Below, in pieces: positions 26,444 through 35,530 of a stretch of DNA of 64,000 nt. Under the pieces are notes generated by a model. It had not been told where the DNA came from. It worked only from the letters and a program-made list of their open reading frames with translations, and made no database searches. The position numbers and the translations under genes are program-made. Position 1 is the stretch's first letter; every line of letters begins with the position of its first letter. The DNA comes from Bradyrhizobium sp. SK17 (lineage in GTDB: Bacteria > Pseudomonadota > Alphaproteobacteria > Rhizobiales > Xanthobacteraceae): NCBI RefSeq assembly GCF_002831585.1, contig NZ_CP025113.1, forward strand, positions 3,797,001-3,861,000, given 5' to 3'.

Positions 26444-29400
26444 ATGGCGTCCGGCAACAGACTGAGTCCGATCCCGCATCCGCCGACGAAGCCGGTGGTC
26501 GGCAACATGCTGTCGCTGGATTCGACCGCGCCGGTGCAGCATCTGGTGAAGCTCTCCAAGGAGTTCGGGCCGATCTTCTGGCTCGACATGATGGGCGCGC
26601 CGATCGTGATCGTGTCCGGCCACGATCTGGTCGATGAACTTTCCGACGAGAAGCGTTTCGACAAGGCGGTGCGCGGCTCGCTGCGCCGGGTGCGCGCGGT
26701 CGGCGGCGACGGGCTGTTCACCGCCGACACCAGGGAGCCGAACTGGAGCAAGGCGCACAACATCCTGATGCAGCCGTTCGGCAATCGCGCCATGCAGTCG
26801 TATCACCCGAGCATGGTCGATATCGCCGAGCAGCTGGTCAAGAAATGGGAGCGCCTCAACGCCGACGAGGAGATCGAGGTCGTCCACGACATGACGGCGC
26901 TGACCCTCGACACCATCGGCCTCTGCGGTTTCGATTACCGGTTCAATTCGTTCTATCGCCGCGACTATCACCCCTTCGTGGAATCGCTGGTGCGCTCGCT
27001 CGAAACCATCATGATGACCCGCGGCCTGCCGCTCGAAGGCCTGTGGATGCAGAAGCGTCGCAAGACGCTGACCGACGACGTCGCCTTCATGAACAAGATG
27101 GTCGACGAGATCATCGCGGAGCGGCGCGGCAATACCGCTGCGACCGACGACAAGAAGGACATGCTGGCGGCGATGATGACCGGCGTCGACCGCGCCACCG
27201 GCGAGCAGCTCGACGACGTCAACATCCGCTACCAGATCAACACGTTTTTGATCGCCGGCCACGAGACCACCAGCGGTCTGCTGTCGTGCACGATCTATGC
27301 GTTGCTCAAGCATCCCGAGGTGCTGAAGAAGGCCTATGAGGAGGTCGATCGCGTCCTGGGCCCCGACGTCGATGCCAGGCCGACCTATCAGCAGGTGACG
27401 CAGCTCACCTACATCACCCAATGCCTGAAGGAGGCGCTGCGGCTATGGCCGCCGGCGCCGGCCTATGGCATCGCGCCGCTCAACGACGAGACGATCGGCC
27501 GCAAATACAAGCTGAAGAAGAACACGTTCATCACCATCCTGGTGATGGCGCTGCACCGCGATCCCTCGGTCTGGGGGCCGAACCCCGACGTATTCGATCC
27601 CGAGAATTTCAGCCGCGAGGCCGAAGCCAATCGCCCGATCAATGCCTGGAAGCCGTTCGGTAACGGCCAGCGCGCCTGCATCGGGCGTGGCTTTGCCATG
27701 CACGAGGCGGCGCTCGCGATCGGGATGATCCTGCAACGCTTCAAGCTGCTCGACGTGCATCGCTACCAGATGCATCTGAAGGAGACGCTGACCGTCAAGC
27801 CCGACGGCTTCCGGATCAAGGTACGCCCGCGCGACGACAGGGATCGCGGCGCGTTCGCTGGCAGCACGGGCACGGTTGCGGCCGCCGCGCCGAAGGCACC
27901 GCGCGCACCGACCACGCGGCCCGGCCACAACACGCCGATGCTCGTGCTCTACGGCTCCAACCTCGGCTCGGCCGAGGAACTGGCGACCCGCATGGCCGAT
28001 CTGTCCGAGATCAATGGCTTTGCCACCCGGCTTGGCCCGTTGGACGACTATGTCGGCAAGCTGCCGGAGGAGGGCGGGGTCCTGATCATCTGCGCCTCCT
28101 ACAATGGCGCGGCGCCGGACAACGCGACGCAATTCGTCAAATGGCTCGATAGCGACCTGCCGAAGGATGCCTTTGCCAAGGTGCGCTACGCCGTGTTCGG
28201 CTGCGGCAACAGCGATTGGGCCGCGACCTACCAGTCGGTGCCGCGCTTGATCGATGAGCAATTGGCCAAGCATGGCGCACGCGCCGTCTATCCGCGCGGC
28301 GAGGGCGATGCGCGCAGCGATCTCGACGGCCAGTTCCAGAAATGGTTCCCGGAAGCGGCGAAGGTCGCGACCAAGGAATTCGGCATCGACTGGAATTTCA
28401 CCCGCACCGCCGAGGATGAGCCGCTCTACGCGATCGAGCCGGTAGTGCAGGGCGCGGTCAACACCATCGTGACGCAGGGCGGCGCGGTGCAGATGAAGGT
28501 GCTCGCCAACACCGAGTTGCAGACCAAGGATGGCGCCCATCCATCGGAGCGTTCGACCCGGCATATCGAGGTCGAGCTGCCGGCTACCCTGAAGTATCGC
28601 GTCGGCGATCATCTCAGTGTGGTGCCGCGCAACGATCCGACCCTGGTCGATTCCGTTGCGCGCCGGTTCGGCTTCCTGCCCGCCGACCAGATCCGTTTGC
28701 AGGTCTCGGAAGGCCGCCGCGCGCAACTGCCGGTCGGCAACGCGGTGTCAGTCGGGCGGCTGCTCACCGAGTTCGTCGAGTTGCAGCAGGTCGCGACCCG
28801 CAAGCAGATCCAGATCATGGCCGAGCACACCCGCTGCCCGGTGACCAAGCCGAAACTGATGGCCTATGTCGGCGACGACGACGCCTCGGCCGAGCGCTAT
28901 CGGAGCGAGGTGCTGGCCAGGCGCAAATCGGTGTTCGACCTGCTCGAGGAACATCCGGCCTGCGAGCTGCCGTTCCATCTCTACCTCGAAATGCTGTCGC
29001 TGCTGGCGCCGCGCTATTACTCGATCTCGTCGTCCCCGGCCGGCGAGGCGCAGCATTGCAGCGTCACCGTCGGCGTGGTCGAAGCGCCCGCCAGCTCGGG
29101 CCACGGCATCTACAAGGGCGTCTGCTCGAACTATCTGGCGCGCCGCCGCGCCGGCGACACCGTCCATGCCACCATCAAGGAGACCAAGGCCGGCTTCCGC
29201 CTGCCGGACGACAATGCCGTGCCGATCATCATGATCGGGCCGGGCACCGGGCTGGCGCCGTTCCGCGGCTTCTTGCAGGAGCGTGCTGCGCGCAAGGCGC
29301 AGGGCGCGACGCTGGGCCCCGCCATGCTGTTCTTCGGCTGCCGTCATCCGGAGCAGGATTTCATCTATGCGGATGAGCTGAGGGCGTTTGCGGCCGATGG

Positions 29401-29679
29401 CGTCGCCGAACTCTACACTGCCTTCTCGCGCGCCGAGGGCCGAAGACCTATGTGCAACACCTCGTCGCCGCGCAGAAGGATCGGGTCTGGGAGCTGATCG
29501 ACAAGGGCGCGATCGTCTATGTCTGCGGTGACGGCGGCAAGATGGAGCCGGACGTCAAGGCGACCTTGATGTCGATCTATCGCGAGCGCAGCGGTGCCGA
29601 TGCCGATGCGGCCACGCGCTGGATCGAGGAGATGGGAACCAGGAACCGCTACGTGCTCGACGTCTGGGCTGGCGGCTAG
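26444..29679 (+). pseudogene. CYP102-type cytochrome P450/NADPH-P450 reductase fusion, interrupted by a one-base frameshift
   Basis: A self-sufficient fatty-acid hydroxylase like P450 BM3. Residues 1-460 are the P450 domain: AGHETTSG (271-278), ExxR in EALR (330-333), haem loop FGNGQRACIG with Cys412. From about 498 comes the FMN domain (VLYGSNLGSAEELA), then the FAD/NADPH part with PRYYSISSSP and GPGTGLAPFRGF. Near base 29440 the frame shifts: GAGGGCCGAAG stands where GAGGGCCCGAAG would continue the domain. The first frame stops at 29497; the correct end (VYVCGDGGKMEPDV, YVLDVWAGG) resumes in another frame and stops at 29679. Restored length would be about 1078 residues. The truncated form lacks the C-terminal NADPH-binding end. 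Confidence 0.88.
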
Positions 29680-29717
29680 CCTTCGGCAAAGGCGCCGGCC
29701 ATGCTAGAAGCCGCGGC

Positions 29718-30392
29718 ATGATTCCCTGGGAAAAGATCGACACTGCGGGCATTCCCGGCACCGAAGGCGAACTGCGTCTGATGCGGCGTGGCCGCGAATT
29801 CTCGATCATGCTCGGCACCAACGAGCTGATGAACAGCCGCCTGTCGGGCTCGGAAGAGGCGCTGGCGACACTTGCGGCGAAGAAGATCGACAAGGTCGAG
29901 CGGCCGCATTTTCTGATCGGCGGCCTTGGCATGGGCTTCACGCTGCGGGCAGCGCTCAAGGTGCTCGGACCTGAAGCGACCATCACGGTGTCCGAACTGG
30001 TGCCGGCAGTCGTCACCTGGGCGCGAGGTCCGATGGCCGCGATCTTCGGCGACAGCCTGAGCGATCCGCGCGTGAACATCAAGGAGGTGGATGTCGCCGA
30101 TGTGATCGAGCGTCATCCACGCAGCTTCGATGCCATTCTGCTCGATGTCGACAACGGCCCCGAGGGCTTGACCCGCAAGGCCAATGACGCGCTGTACGAT
30201 GTCTCCGGGCTGAAGCTCGCACACACCGCGCTGCGGCGCGGCGGCGTGCTCGCGGTCTGGTCCTCCGGCCCGAATGCCAAGTTCCCGAAATCGCTGTCCC
30301 GGGCCGGGTTCGCGGTCAACGAAATTGCCGTCCGCGCCACCGGCCGAGGCCGCGGTGTACGGCACGTGATCTGGATCGCGGTGAAGGAGTAA
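29718..30392 (+). CDS. SAM-dependent methyltransferase/spermidine-synthase-like protein
   Basis: 224 residues from the ATG at 29718. The fold resembles spermidine synthase and class I methyltransferases: the nucleotide loop is FLIGGLGMGFTLRAAL, the acidic residue after strand 2 is in TVSELVPAVVTWA, and FDAILLDVDNGPEG gives the DxDN element. The N-terminal domain is short and the polyamine-binding residues are not evident, so it may act on another substrate. It follows the P450 fusion by 38 bases and is probably co-transcribed. Confidence 0.78.
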   Translation: MIPWEKIDTAGIPGTEGELRLMRRGREFSIMLGTNELMNSRLSGSEEALATLAAKKIDKVERPHFLIGGLGMGFTLRAALKVLGPEATITVSELVPAVVTWARGPMAAIFGDSLSDPRVNIKEVDVADVIERHPRSFDAILLDVDNGPEGLTRKANDALYDVSGLKLAHTALRRGGVLAVWSSGPNAKFPKSLSRAGFAVNEIAVRATGRGRGVRHVIWIAVKE

Positions 30393-30518
30393 TCGGCGCC
30401 GCTATTGCGATGCAGCAAGATTGCTGGCTGGGCGTCCTTGTTCTGATTGTATTGAAAATCCGGGGCCGTTGGGTTTCACTCGGCGGCACGTGAAGCCTCG
30501 AGCCCTTTGGTCTGTCGG

Positions 30519-31406
30519 ATGCAGGCGACGTCGAATTTCGGGGTGCAGGAGACGCACGGGATCCTGAACCGCTTCCAGGCTGATTTCCGCGGCTCGAGCG
30601 AGGGGCTCGGCTGGTCGTCGGCGTTCGCGTCGGTGCAGCGCGAACGGCCGTTTGACGGGCATTTCCACGCACTCTCCGACAATCTCATGGTGCTGCATCG
30701 GGGCGGTCCGGTCGAGATCACCTATGTGATGGACGGCAAGTCGGTGGCCAGGCAGATCCCGCGCGGCGGCGTGTTCTTCCTGCCGGCGGGGCACGCCTGC
30801 AACGTGGTGCTGCGCGAGGCGCTGGAATCCACCCACATCTATCTGCGGTCCGATCTGTTCGCGGGCCGGGAGGGCGCGTCCAGCCTGGTCGGCGGGCTGG
30901 CGCCGATGCTCGGCGATCAGGATGCCGTGCTCGAACATCTCGCCGCGGCGATCGGCGAGACCATCACCAGCGGCCTGCCGGCCTCGTCGCTGTTCGTCGA
31001 TCCGATTGCGCAGGCGATCGCCAACCGCTTTGTCGCGATCAATTTCCACAAGCCGAGCGTCGAGGCCGGCAAGCATCCGAACCTGCTCAGCGTCAGGCAG
31101 ATGGCGCGCATCCGCGAGTTCGTCGACACCAATCTCGAGACCGATATCCGGCTCGACCAGCTGGCCGAGCTGTGCGGCCGCAGCACCGAATATTTCGTGC
31201 GCCTGTTCAAGGCCACCAGCGGCATCTCGCCCTACCAATACGTGCTCAATCTGCGCATCGAGCGCGCCAGGGCGCTGCTCGCCGACGAGACGCAGAGCCT
31301 CGCCGACATCGCGCTGGCCTGCGGCTTCTCGCATCAGGAGCATTTCACGCGCATGTTCCGCCGCTTCACCGGCGTGACGCCGGGTAGGTATCGGCGCAGC
31401 CATTAG
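30519..31406 (+). CDS. AraC family transcriptional regulator of the hydroxyquinol cluster
   Basis: 295 residues from the ATG at 30519; an upstream TTG at 30507 would add four residues. Residues 1-185 hold a cupin-like sensor region with RQIPRGGVFFLPAGHACNVV. The C-terminal 100 residues hold two helix-turn-helix units: LDQLAELCGRSTEYFVRLFK and LADIALACGFSHQEHFTRMF, ending TGVTPGRYRR. It is followed on the same strand by the catabolic genes. A pair of direct repeats 61 bp after its stop suits an AraC dimer, so it is the likely activator of the operon in response to an aromatic inducer. Confidence 0.88.
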   Translation: MQATSNFGVQETHGILNRFQADFRGSSEGLGWSSAFASVQRERPFDGHFHALSDNLMVLHRGGPVEITYVMDGKSVARQIPRGGVFFLPAGHACNVVLREALESTHIYLRSDLFAGREGASSLVGGLAPMLGDQDAVLEHLAAAIGETITSGLPASSLFVDPIAQAIANRFVAINFHKPSVEAGKHPNLLSVRQMARIREFVDTNLETDIRLDQLAELCGRSTEYFVRLFKATSGISPYQYVLNLRIERARALLADETQSLADIALACGFSHQEHFTRMFRRFTGVTPGRYRRSH

Positions 31407-31466
31407 TGCGTAGCGGGCCTGGTCAGGCGAGCGCCGCTACCCTGCCATATCCCGGCTGACGATTTT

Positions 31467-31502
31467 TCCGGTTTTGTGCAGAATCTCTCCGGTTTCGTGC
31501 AG
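31467..31502 (+). promoter_or_regulatory. AraC-type direct-repeat operator upstream of the catabolic operon
   Basis: TCCGGTTTTGTGCAG (31467-31481) and TCCGGTTTCGTGCAG (31488-31502) match at 14 of 15 bases and are spaced exactly 21 bp, two helical turns. This is the arrangement bound by AraC dimers. The pair lies 77 bp before the maleylacetate reductase start. No clear -35/-10 boxes follow, as expected for an activator-dependent promoter. Confidence 0.7.
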
Positions 31503-31578
31503 GCCCGCGACCGCCGCTTGCCGCTAGCTTTCTCCCAACAAAACGAGATGTGCCGGTCCACCGGCTGGGAGAAATGCC

Positions 31579-32702
31579 ATGAGCATCGCAGCGTTCGATG
31601 CCGTACGCCCGCCGGTCGCGGCGGCTGGAGATGCCGGCAGCGGCACATTCGCCTATTGCTCGCAGCAATATCGCGTGCTGTTCGGCGCCGGCACCTCGGC
31701 GCGGCTGGGCGAGGAGGCCGAGCGCCTCGGCATCAAGCGGGCGCTGGTGCTGACCACCCCCGAGCAGCAGGACCTCGGACACCGGCTCGGCGCGGGCCTC
31801 GGCGACCGGCTCGCAGGGTTATTTGCCGGCGCGCGCATGCATACGCCGGTCGAGGTCACCAACGAAGCGCTTCGCATCGTGGAATCCGCGACATCGACGG
31901 GCTGGTCGCGATCGGCGGCGGCTCGACGGTCGGGCTCGGCAAGGCACTGTCGCTGCGCACCGGGCTGCCGCATCTCGCCGTCCCGACCACCTATGCCGGC
32001 TCGGAGATGACCCCGATCCTCGGTGAGACCGCCAACGGCATCAAGACCACGCAGCATTCCCAGGATCTGGTGCCGGACGCCGTCATCTACGACGTCGACC
32101 TCACCGTCAGCCTGCCGCCGCATGTCTCCGCCGCCAGCGGCCTGAATGCGATCGCCCATGCGGTCGAGGCGCTCTATGCGCCGGACGCCAATCCGCTGAC
32201 CTCGCTGATGGCGGAAGACGGCATCGCCGCGCTCGCCCGCGCGCTGCCGCGCATCGTGGCCGAGCCTGCCGATCCCGTCGCGCGGCGCGACGCGCTCTAC
32301 GGCGCCTGGCTGTGCGGCGTCTGCCTCGGCGCGGTCGGGATGTCGCTGCACCACAAGCTCTGCCACGTGCTGGGCGGCATGTTCAACCTGCCGCACGCCG
32401 AAACCCATGCGATCGTGCTGCCGCATGCGACCGGCTACAACGCCGCCGCGGCACCGGAAGCGATGACCCGGATCGCGCGCGCGCTGCGTACCGATGATGC
32501 GCCGCAAGGCCTGTTCGAGCTGGCGCAGCGGCTCGCGCTGCCGCGCCGGCTGGCCGACATCGGAATGCCCGAGGACGGCATCGCGCGCGCCGCCGAGATG
32601 GCGGTGCGCAACCCCTATGCCAATCCAAGACCTGTGGAGCGCGTCGCGATCCAGAACCTGATCGCGGCGGCCTGGCGCGGCGACGCGCCCGCACGGCACT
32701 GA
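31579..32702 (+). pseudogene. Maleylacetate reductase (iron-containing alcohol dehydrogenase family), interrupted by a one-base frameshift
   Basis: Maleylacetate reductase turns maleylacetate into 3-oxoadipate with NAD(P)H. From the ATG at 31579 (GGGAG upstream) the first frame gives FAYCSQQYRVLFGAGTSARL and ends in unrelated residues after about 102. The correct protein continues one frame over: RDIDGLVAIGGGSTVGLGKA, LAVPTTYAGSEMTPILGET, and the metal-site block LPHAETHAIVLPHATGYN. The change falls at GTGGAATCCGCGAC (31879-31892), which lacks one base. Restored length is about 374 residues, slightly above the usual 350. It is followed by the dioxygenase 25 bases on. If real, the defect would block the pathway at this step unless another copy exists. 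Confidence 0.87.
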
Positions 32703-32727
32703 CTTCTCAAGATCAAAGGACAACACG

Positions 32728-33630
32728 ATGGCCAATTTCAACGAGCACGATCTCACCGACGAAGTGATCAGCAGCTTCGCCAACACGCCGAACCCACGGC
32801 TGAAATTCCTCATCGAGGAGACGGTGAAGTCGTTGCACGACCTGGTGCGCCGCACCGAGCTTACCTTCGAGGAATGGAATCAGGCGATCGAGTTCCTGAC
32901 CCGCACCGGCCAGACCTGCACGCCGCTGCGCCAGGAGTTCATCCTGCTGTCCGACGTGCTCGGCGTCTCGATGCTGGTCGACGCGGTCAACCATCGCGAG
33001 CGCGAGGGCGCGACCGAGACCACGGTGCTCGGGCCGTTCTATGTCGGCGAGCACCGCGTCACGCCGCACGGCGCCAATATCTCGGAGGGGATCGACGGCG
33101 AAGTGATGTTCGTGCAGAGCCGCGTCACCGACCTTGCCGGCAAGCCGCTCGCCGGCGCCGAGATCGACGTCTGGCATGCCGACGATGACGGCTTCTACGA
33201 TTCGCAGAAGGCGGACTACGCCGCGCATGGTCCGTCGCTGCGGGCGCGCTTCGTCACCGATGCCGACGGCCGCTTTTCGTTCCGCACCATCCTGCCGTGC
33301 AGCTATCCGATCCCGACCGACGGCCCGGTCGGCGCCCTGATCACCGCGACCAAACGTCATCCGATGCGGCCGGCGCATGTGCACTTCCTGGTCAAGGCCG
33401 AGGGCTACGAGCCGCTGATTACCCACGTCTTCCTCGATGGCGACGAGTATCTGCGTAGCGACGTGGTGTTCGGCGTCAAGGACGAGCTCGTCGCCCGCGT
33501 CGAGCCGAAGCGCGATCCGGTGCTGCCGAACGGCGAGCGGGTCTCCGGCCCGTGGCACCTGATGACCTACGATTTCCAGATGAAGCCGGGCGCCGGCCTG
33601 GTGCCGCAGCCGATGATGGCCGCGGAATAA
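32728..33630 (+). CDS. Hydroxyquinol 1,2-dioxygenase (intradiol ring-cleavage)
   Basis: 300 residues of the intradiol dioxygenase family, which cleaves 1,2,4-trihydroxybenzene to maleylacetate using non-haem Fe(III). Iron ligands by motif are Tyr157 (GFYD), Tyr193 (CSYPIP), and His217 and His219 (RPAHVHF). The N-terminal helical domain (LTDEVISSFANTPNPRLKFL) is the dimerisation region. An AAAGGA site precedes the ATG. The neighbouring maleylacetate reductase and flavin hydroxylase support hydroxyquinol rather than catechol as substrate. Confidence 0.92.
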   Translation: MANFNEHDLTDEVISSFANTPNPRLKFLIEETVKSLHDLVRRTELTFEEWNQAIEFLTRTGQTCTPLRQEFILLSDVLGVSMLVDAVNHREREGATETTVLGPFYVGEHRVTPHGANISEGIDGEVMFVQSRVTDLAGKPLAGAEIDVWHADDDGFYDSQKADYAAHGPSLRARFVTDADGRFSFRTILPCSYPIPTDGPVGALITATKRHPMRPAHVHFLVKAEGYEPLITHVFLDGDEYLRSDVVFGVKDELVARVEPKRDPVLPNGERVSGPWHLMTYDFQMKPGAGLVPQPMMAAE

Positions 33631-33665
33631 CGATCACAACCAACAACACGACCAAGGAGAGGACC

Positions 33666-35447
33666 ATGACCAGCAAACCCGTTGAGACCGACGTGCTCGT
33701 CGTCGGCAGTGGCCCGGCCGGCGCGACCGCCGCGGCGCTGCTCGGCATGTACGGCGTCAAGCACATCCTGGTGACGAAATATGGCTGGCTCGCCGATACG
33801 CCGCGCGCGCACATCTCCAACCAGCGTGCGATGGAAGTGCTGCGCGATCTCGGTCTTGAGGAGAAGGCCGTTGCGCAGGCCGTGCCGCAGAATCTGATGG
33901 CCAACAACGTGTTCTGCGAAAGCCTCGCCGGCGAGGAATTCGGTCGGCTGTACTCCTGGGGCAATCATCCGTCACGCAAGGCCGACTATGATCTCGCAAG
34001 CCCGACCCGCATCTGCGACCTGCCGCAGAATTTCCTCGAGCCGATCCTGATCGAGGCCGCCGGCCAGCGCGGCACCTCGCTGTGCTTCAACACCGAGTTC
34101 GTCGACCTCGTGCAGGATGCCGACGGCGTCACGGCGACGGTGAAGGATCGCCTGTCGGGCGAAACCTACCAGATCCGCGCCAAATATCTGATCGGCGCCG
34201 ATGGCGGCCGCAGCAGGGTTGCCGAAGTGATCGGCCTGCCGATGGAAGGCCAGATGGGCCGCGCCGGCAGCATGAACATCATCGTGCAGGCGGATCTCAG
34301 CAAGTACGTCGCGCACCGTCCGAGCGTGCTGTACTGGGTGCTGCAGCCGGGGGCCGAGATCGGCGGCATCGGCGCCGGCTTGATCCGCATGGTGCGGCCG
34401 TGGAACGAATGGCTGATCATCTGGGGTTATGACATCGAGCAGGGCGAGCGCAAGCTCTCCAACGACGAGGCGATTTCGATCGTGCGTAACCTCGTCGGCG
34501 ACGAGACGCTCGAGGTCAAGGTCCGCTCGACCTCGACCTGGACCGTGAACGAGATGTATGCCGGCCACTATTCGTCGGGCCGCGTGTTCTGCGTCGGCGA
34601 CGCTGTGCACCGCCATCCGCCGACCAACGGCCTCGGCTCCAACACCTCGATCCAGGATTCCTTCAATCTGTGCTGGAAGCTCAAGCTGGTGCTCGAAGGC
34701 CATGCCGCGCCGTCGCTGCTCGAGACCTATTCGGCGGAGCGTCAGCCGGTCGGCAAGCAAATCGTGACCCGCGCCAACAAGAGCATCGGCGACTTCCCGC
34801 CGATCTTCGAAGCCGTCGGCCTCGTCGCCTCGACCGATCCCGCCGAGGCGCGCAAGGCGATTGCCGCGCGCAAGGCGCCGACCGCCGAGGGCAAGACGCG
34901 GCGCAAGAAGCTCTACGAGGCGATCGCCAACAAGAGCTACGAGTTCAACTGCCACGGCGTCGAGCTGAACCAGCGCTACGGATCGACCGCGGTCGTATCC
35001 GACGGCACGCCGATGCCGGCCTTCACCAGGGATCACGAACTCTACTATCAGGCCACCACCTGGCCCGGCGCGCATCTGCCGCATGTCTGGGTCGAGCATC
35101 ACGGCGAGCGCAAGTCGACGCTGGATCTCACCGGCAAGGGCCGCTTCACGCTGCTCACCGGGATCGGTGGCGATGGCTGGAAGGCGGCCGCGGCGGCGGT
35201 CGAGAAGGCGTACGGCCTGCCGGTCGATGTGGTGACGATCGGCCCACAGGGCTGCGATGCACTCGACATCTATGCCGACTGGTATCGCCAGAGCGAGGTC
35301 GACGAGGACGGCTGCGTGCTGGTGCGACCGGACATGTATGTCGCCTGGCGTGCCAAGGAGGCGGCAGCCAATGCCAGCGACGTGCTGCTGGATGTGTTCG
35401 GCCAGATCCTCGGCCGTGCGCAAGCCAAGTCCGTCGCCGCCGCCTGA
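33666..35447 (+). CDS. FAD-dependent aromatic hydroxylase, TfdB/phenol hydroxylase family
   Basis: 593 residues from the ATG at 33666, with GGAGAGG upstream. The FAD-binding motif is VLVVGSGPAGATAAALLG at about 10-27. The second FAD motif is FCVGDAVHRHPPTNGLGSNT and the DG motif is YLIGADGGRSRVAE. A thioredoxin-like C-terminal domain (FTLLTGIGGDGW onward) matches the 2,4-dichlorophenol 6-monooxygenase size of about 600 residues. In this cluster it would hydroxylate a resorcinol- or hydroquinone-like ring to hydroxyquinol using NAD(P)H. It follows the dioxygenase by 35 bases. The exact phenol is unknown. Confidence 0.88.
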   Translation: MTSKPVETDVLVVGSGPAGATAAALLGMYGVKHILVTKYGWLADTPRAHISNQRAMEVLRDLGLEEKAVAQAVPQNLMANNVFCESLAGEEFGRLYSWGNHPSRKADYDLASPTRICDLPQNFLEPILIEAAGQRGTSLCFNTEFVDLVQDADGVTATVKDRLSGETYQIRAKYLIGADGGRSRVAEVIGLPMEGQMGRAGSMNIIVQADLSKYVAHRPSVLYWVLQPGAEIGGIGAGLIRMVRPWNEWLIIWGYDIEQGERKLSNDEAISIVRNLVGDETLEVKVRSTSTWTVNEMYAGHYSSGRVFCVGDAVHRHPPTNGLGSNTSIQDSFNLCWKLKLVLEGHAAPSLLETYSAERQPVGKQIVTRANKSIGDFPPIFEAVGLVASTDPAEARKAIAARKAPTAEGKTRRKKLYEAIANKSYEFNCHGVELNQRYGSTAVVSDGTPMPAFTRDHELYYQATTWPGAHLPHVWVEHHGERKSTLDLTGKGRFTLLTGIGGDGWKAAAAAVEKAYGLPVDVVTIGPQGCDALDIYADWYRQSEVDEDGCVLVRPDMYVAWRAKEAAANASDVLLDVFGQILGRAQAKSVAAA

Positions 35448-35530
35448 TGTGGCGGGGCGCCGGCGATTGTTTTTCAGAACGAAATGAACGGCAGCCGGCG
35501 TGCGACCGGCTTGCCTCAAGGGAGGGGAAA

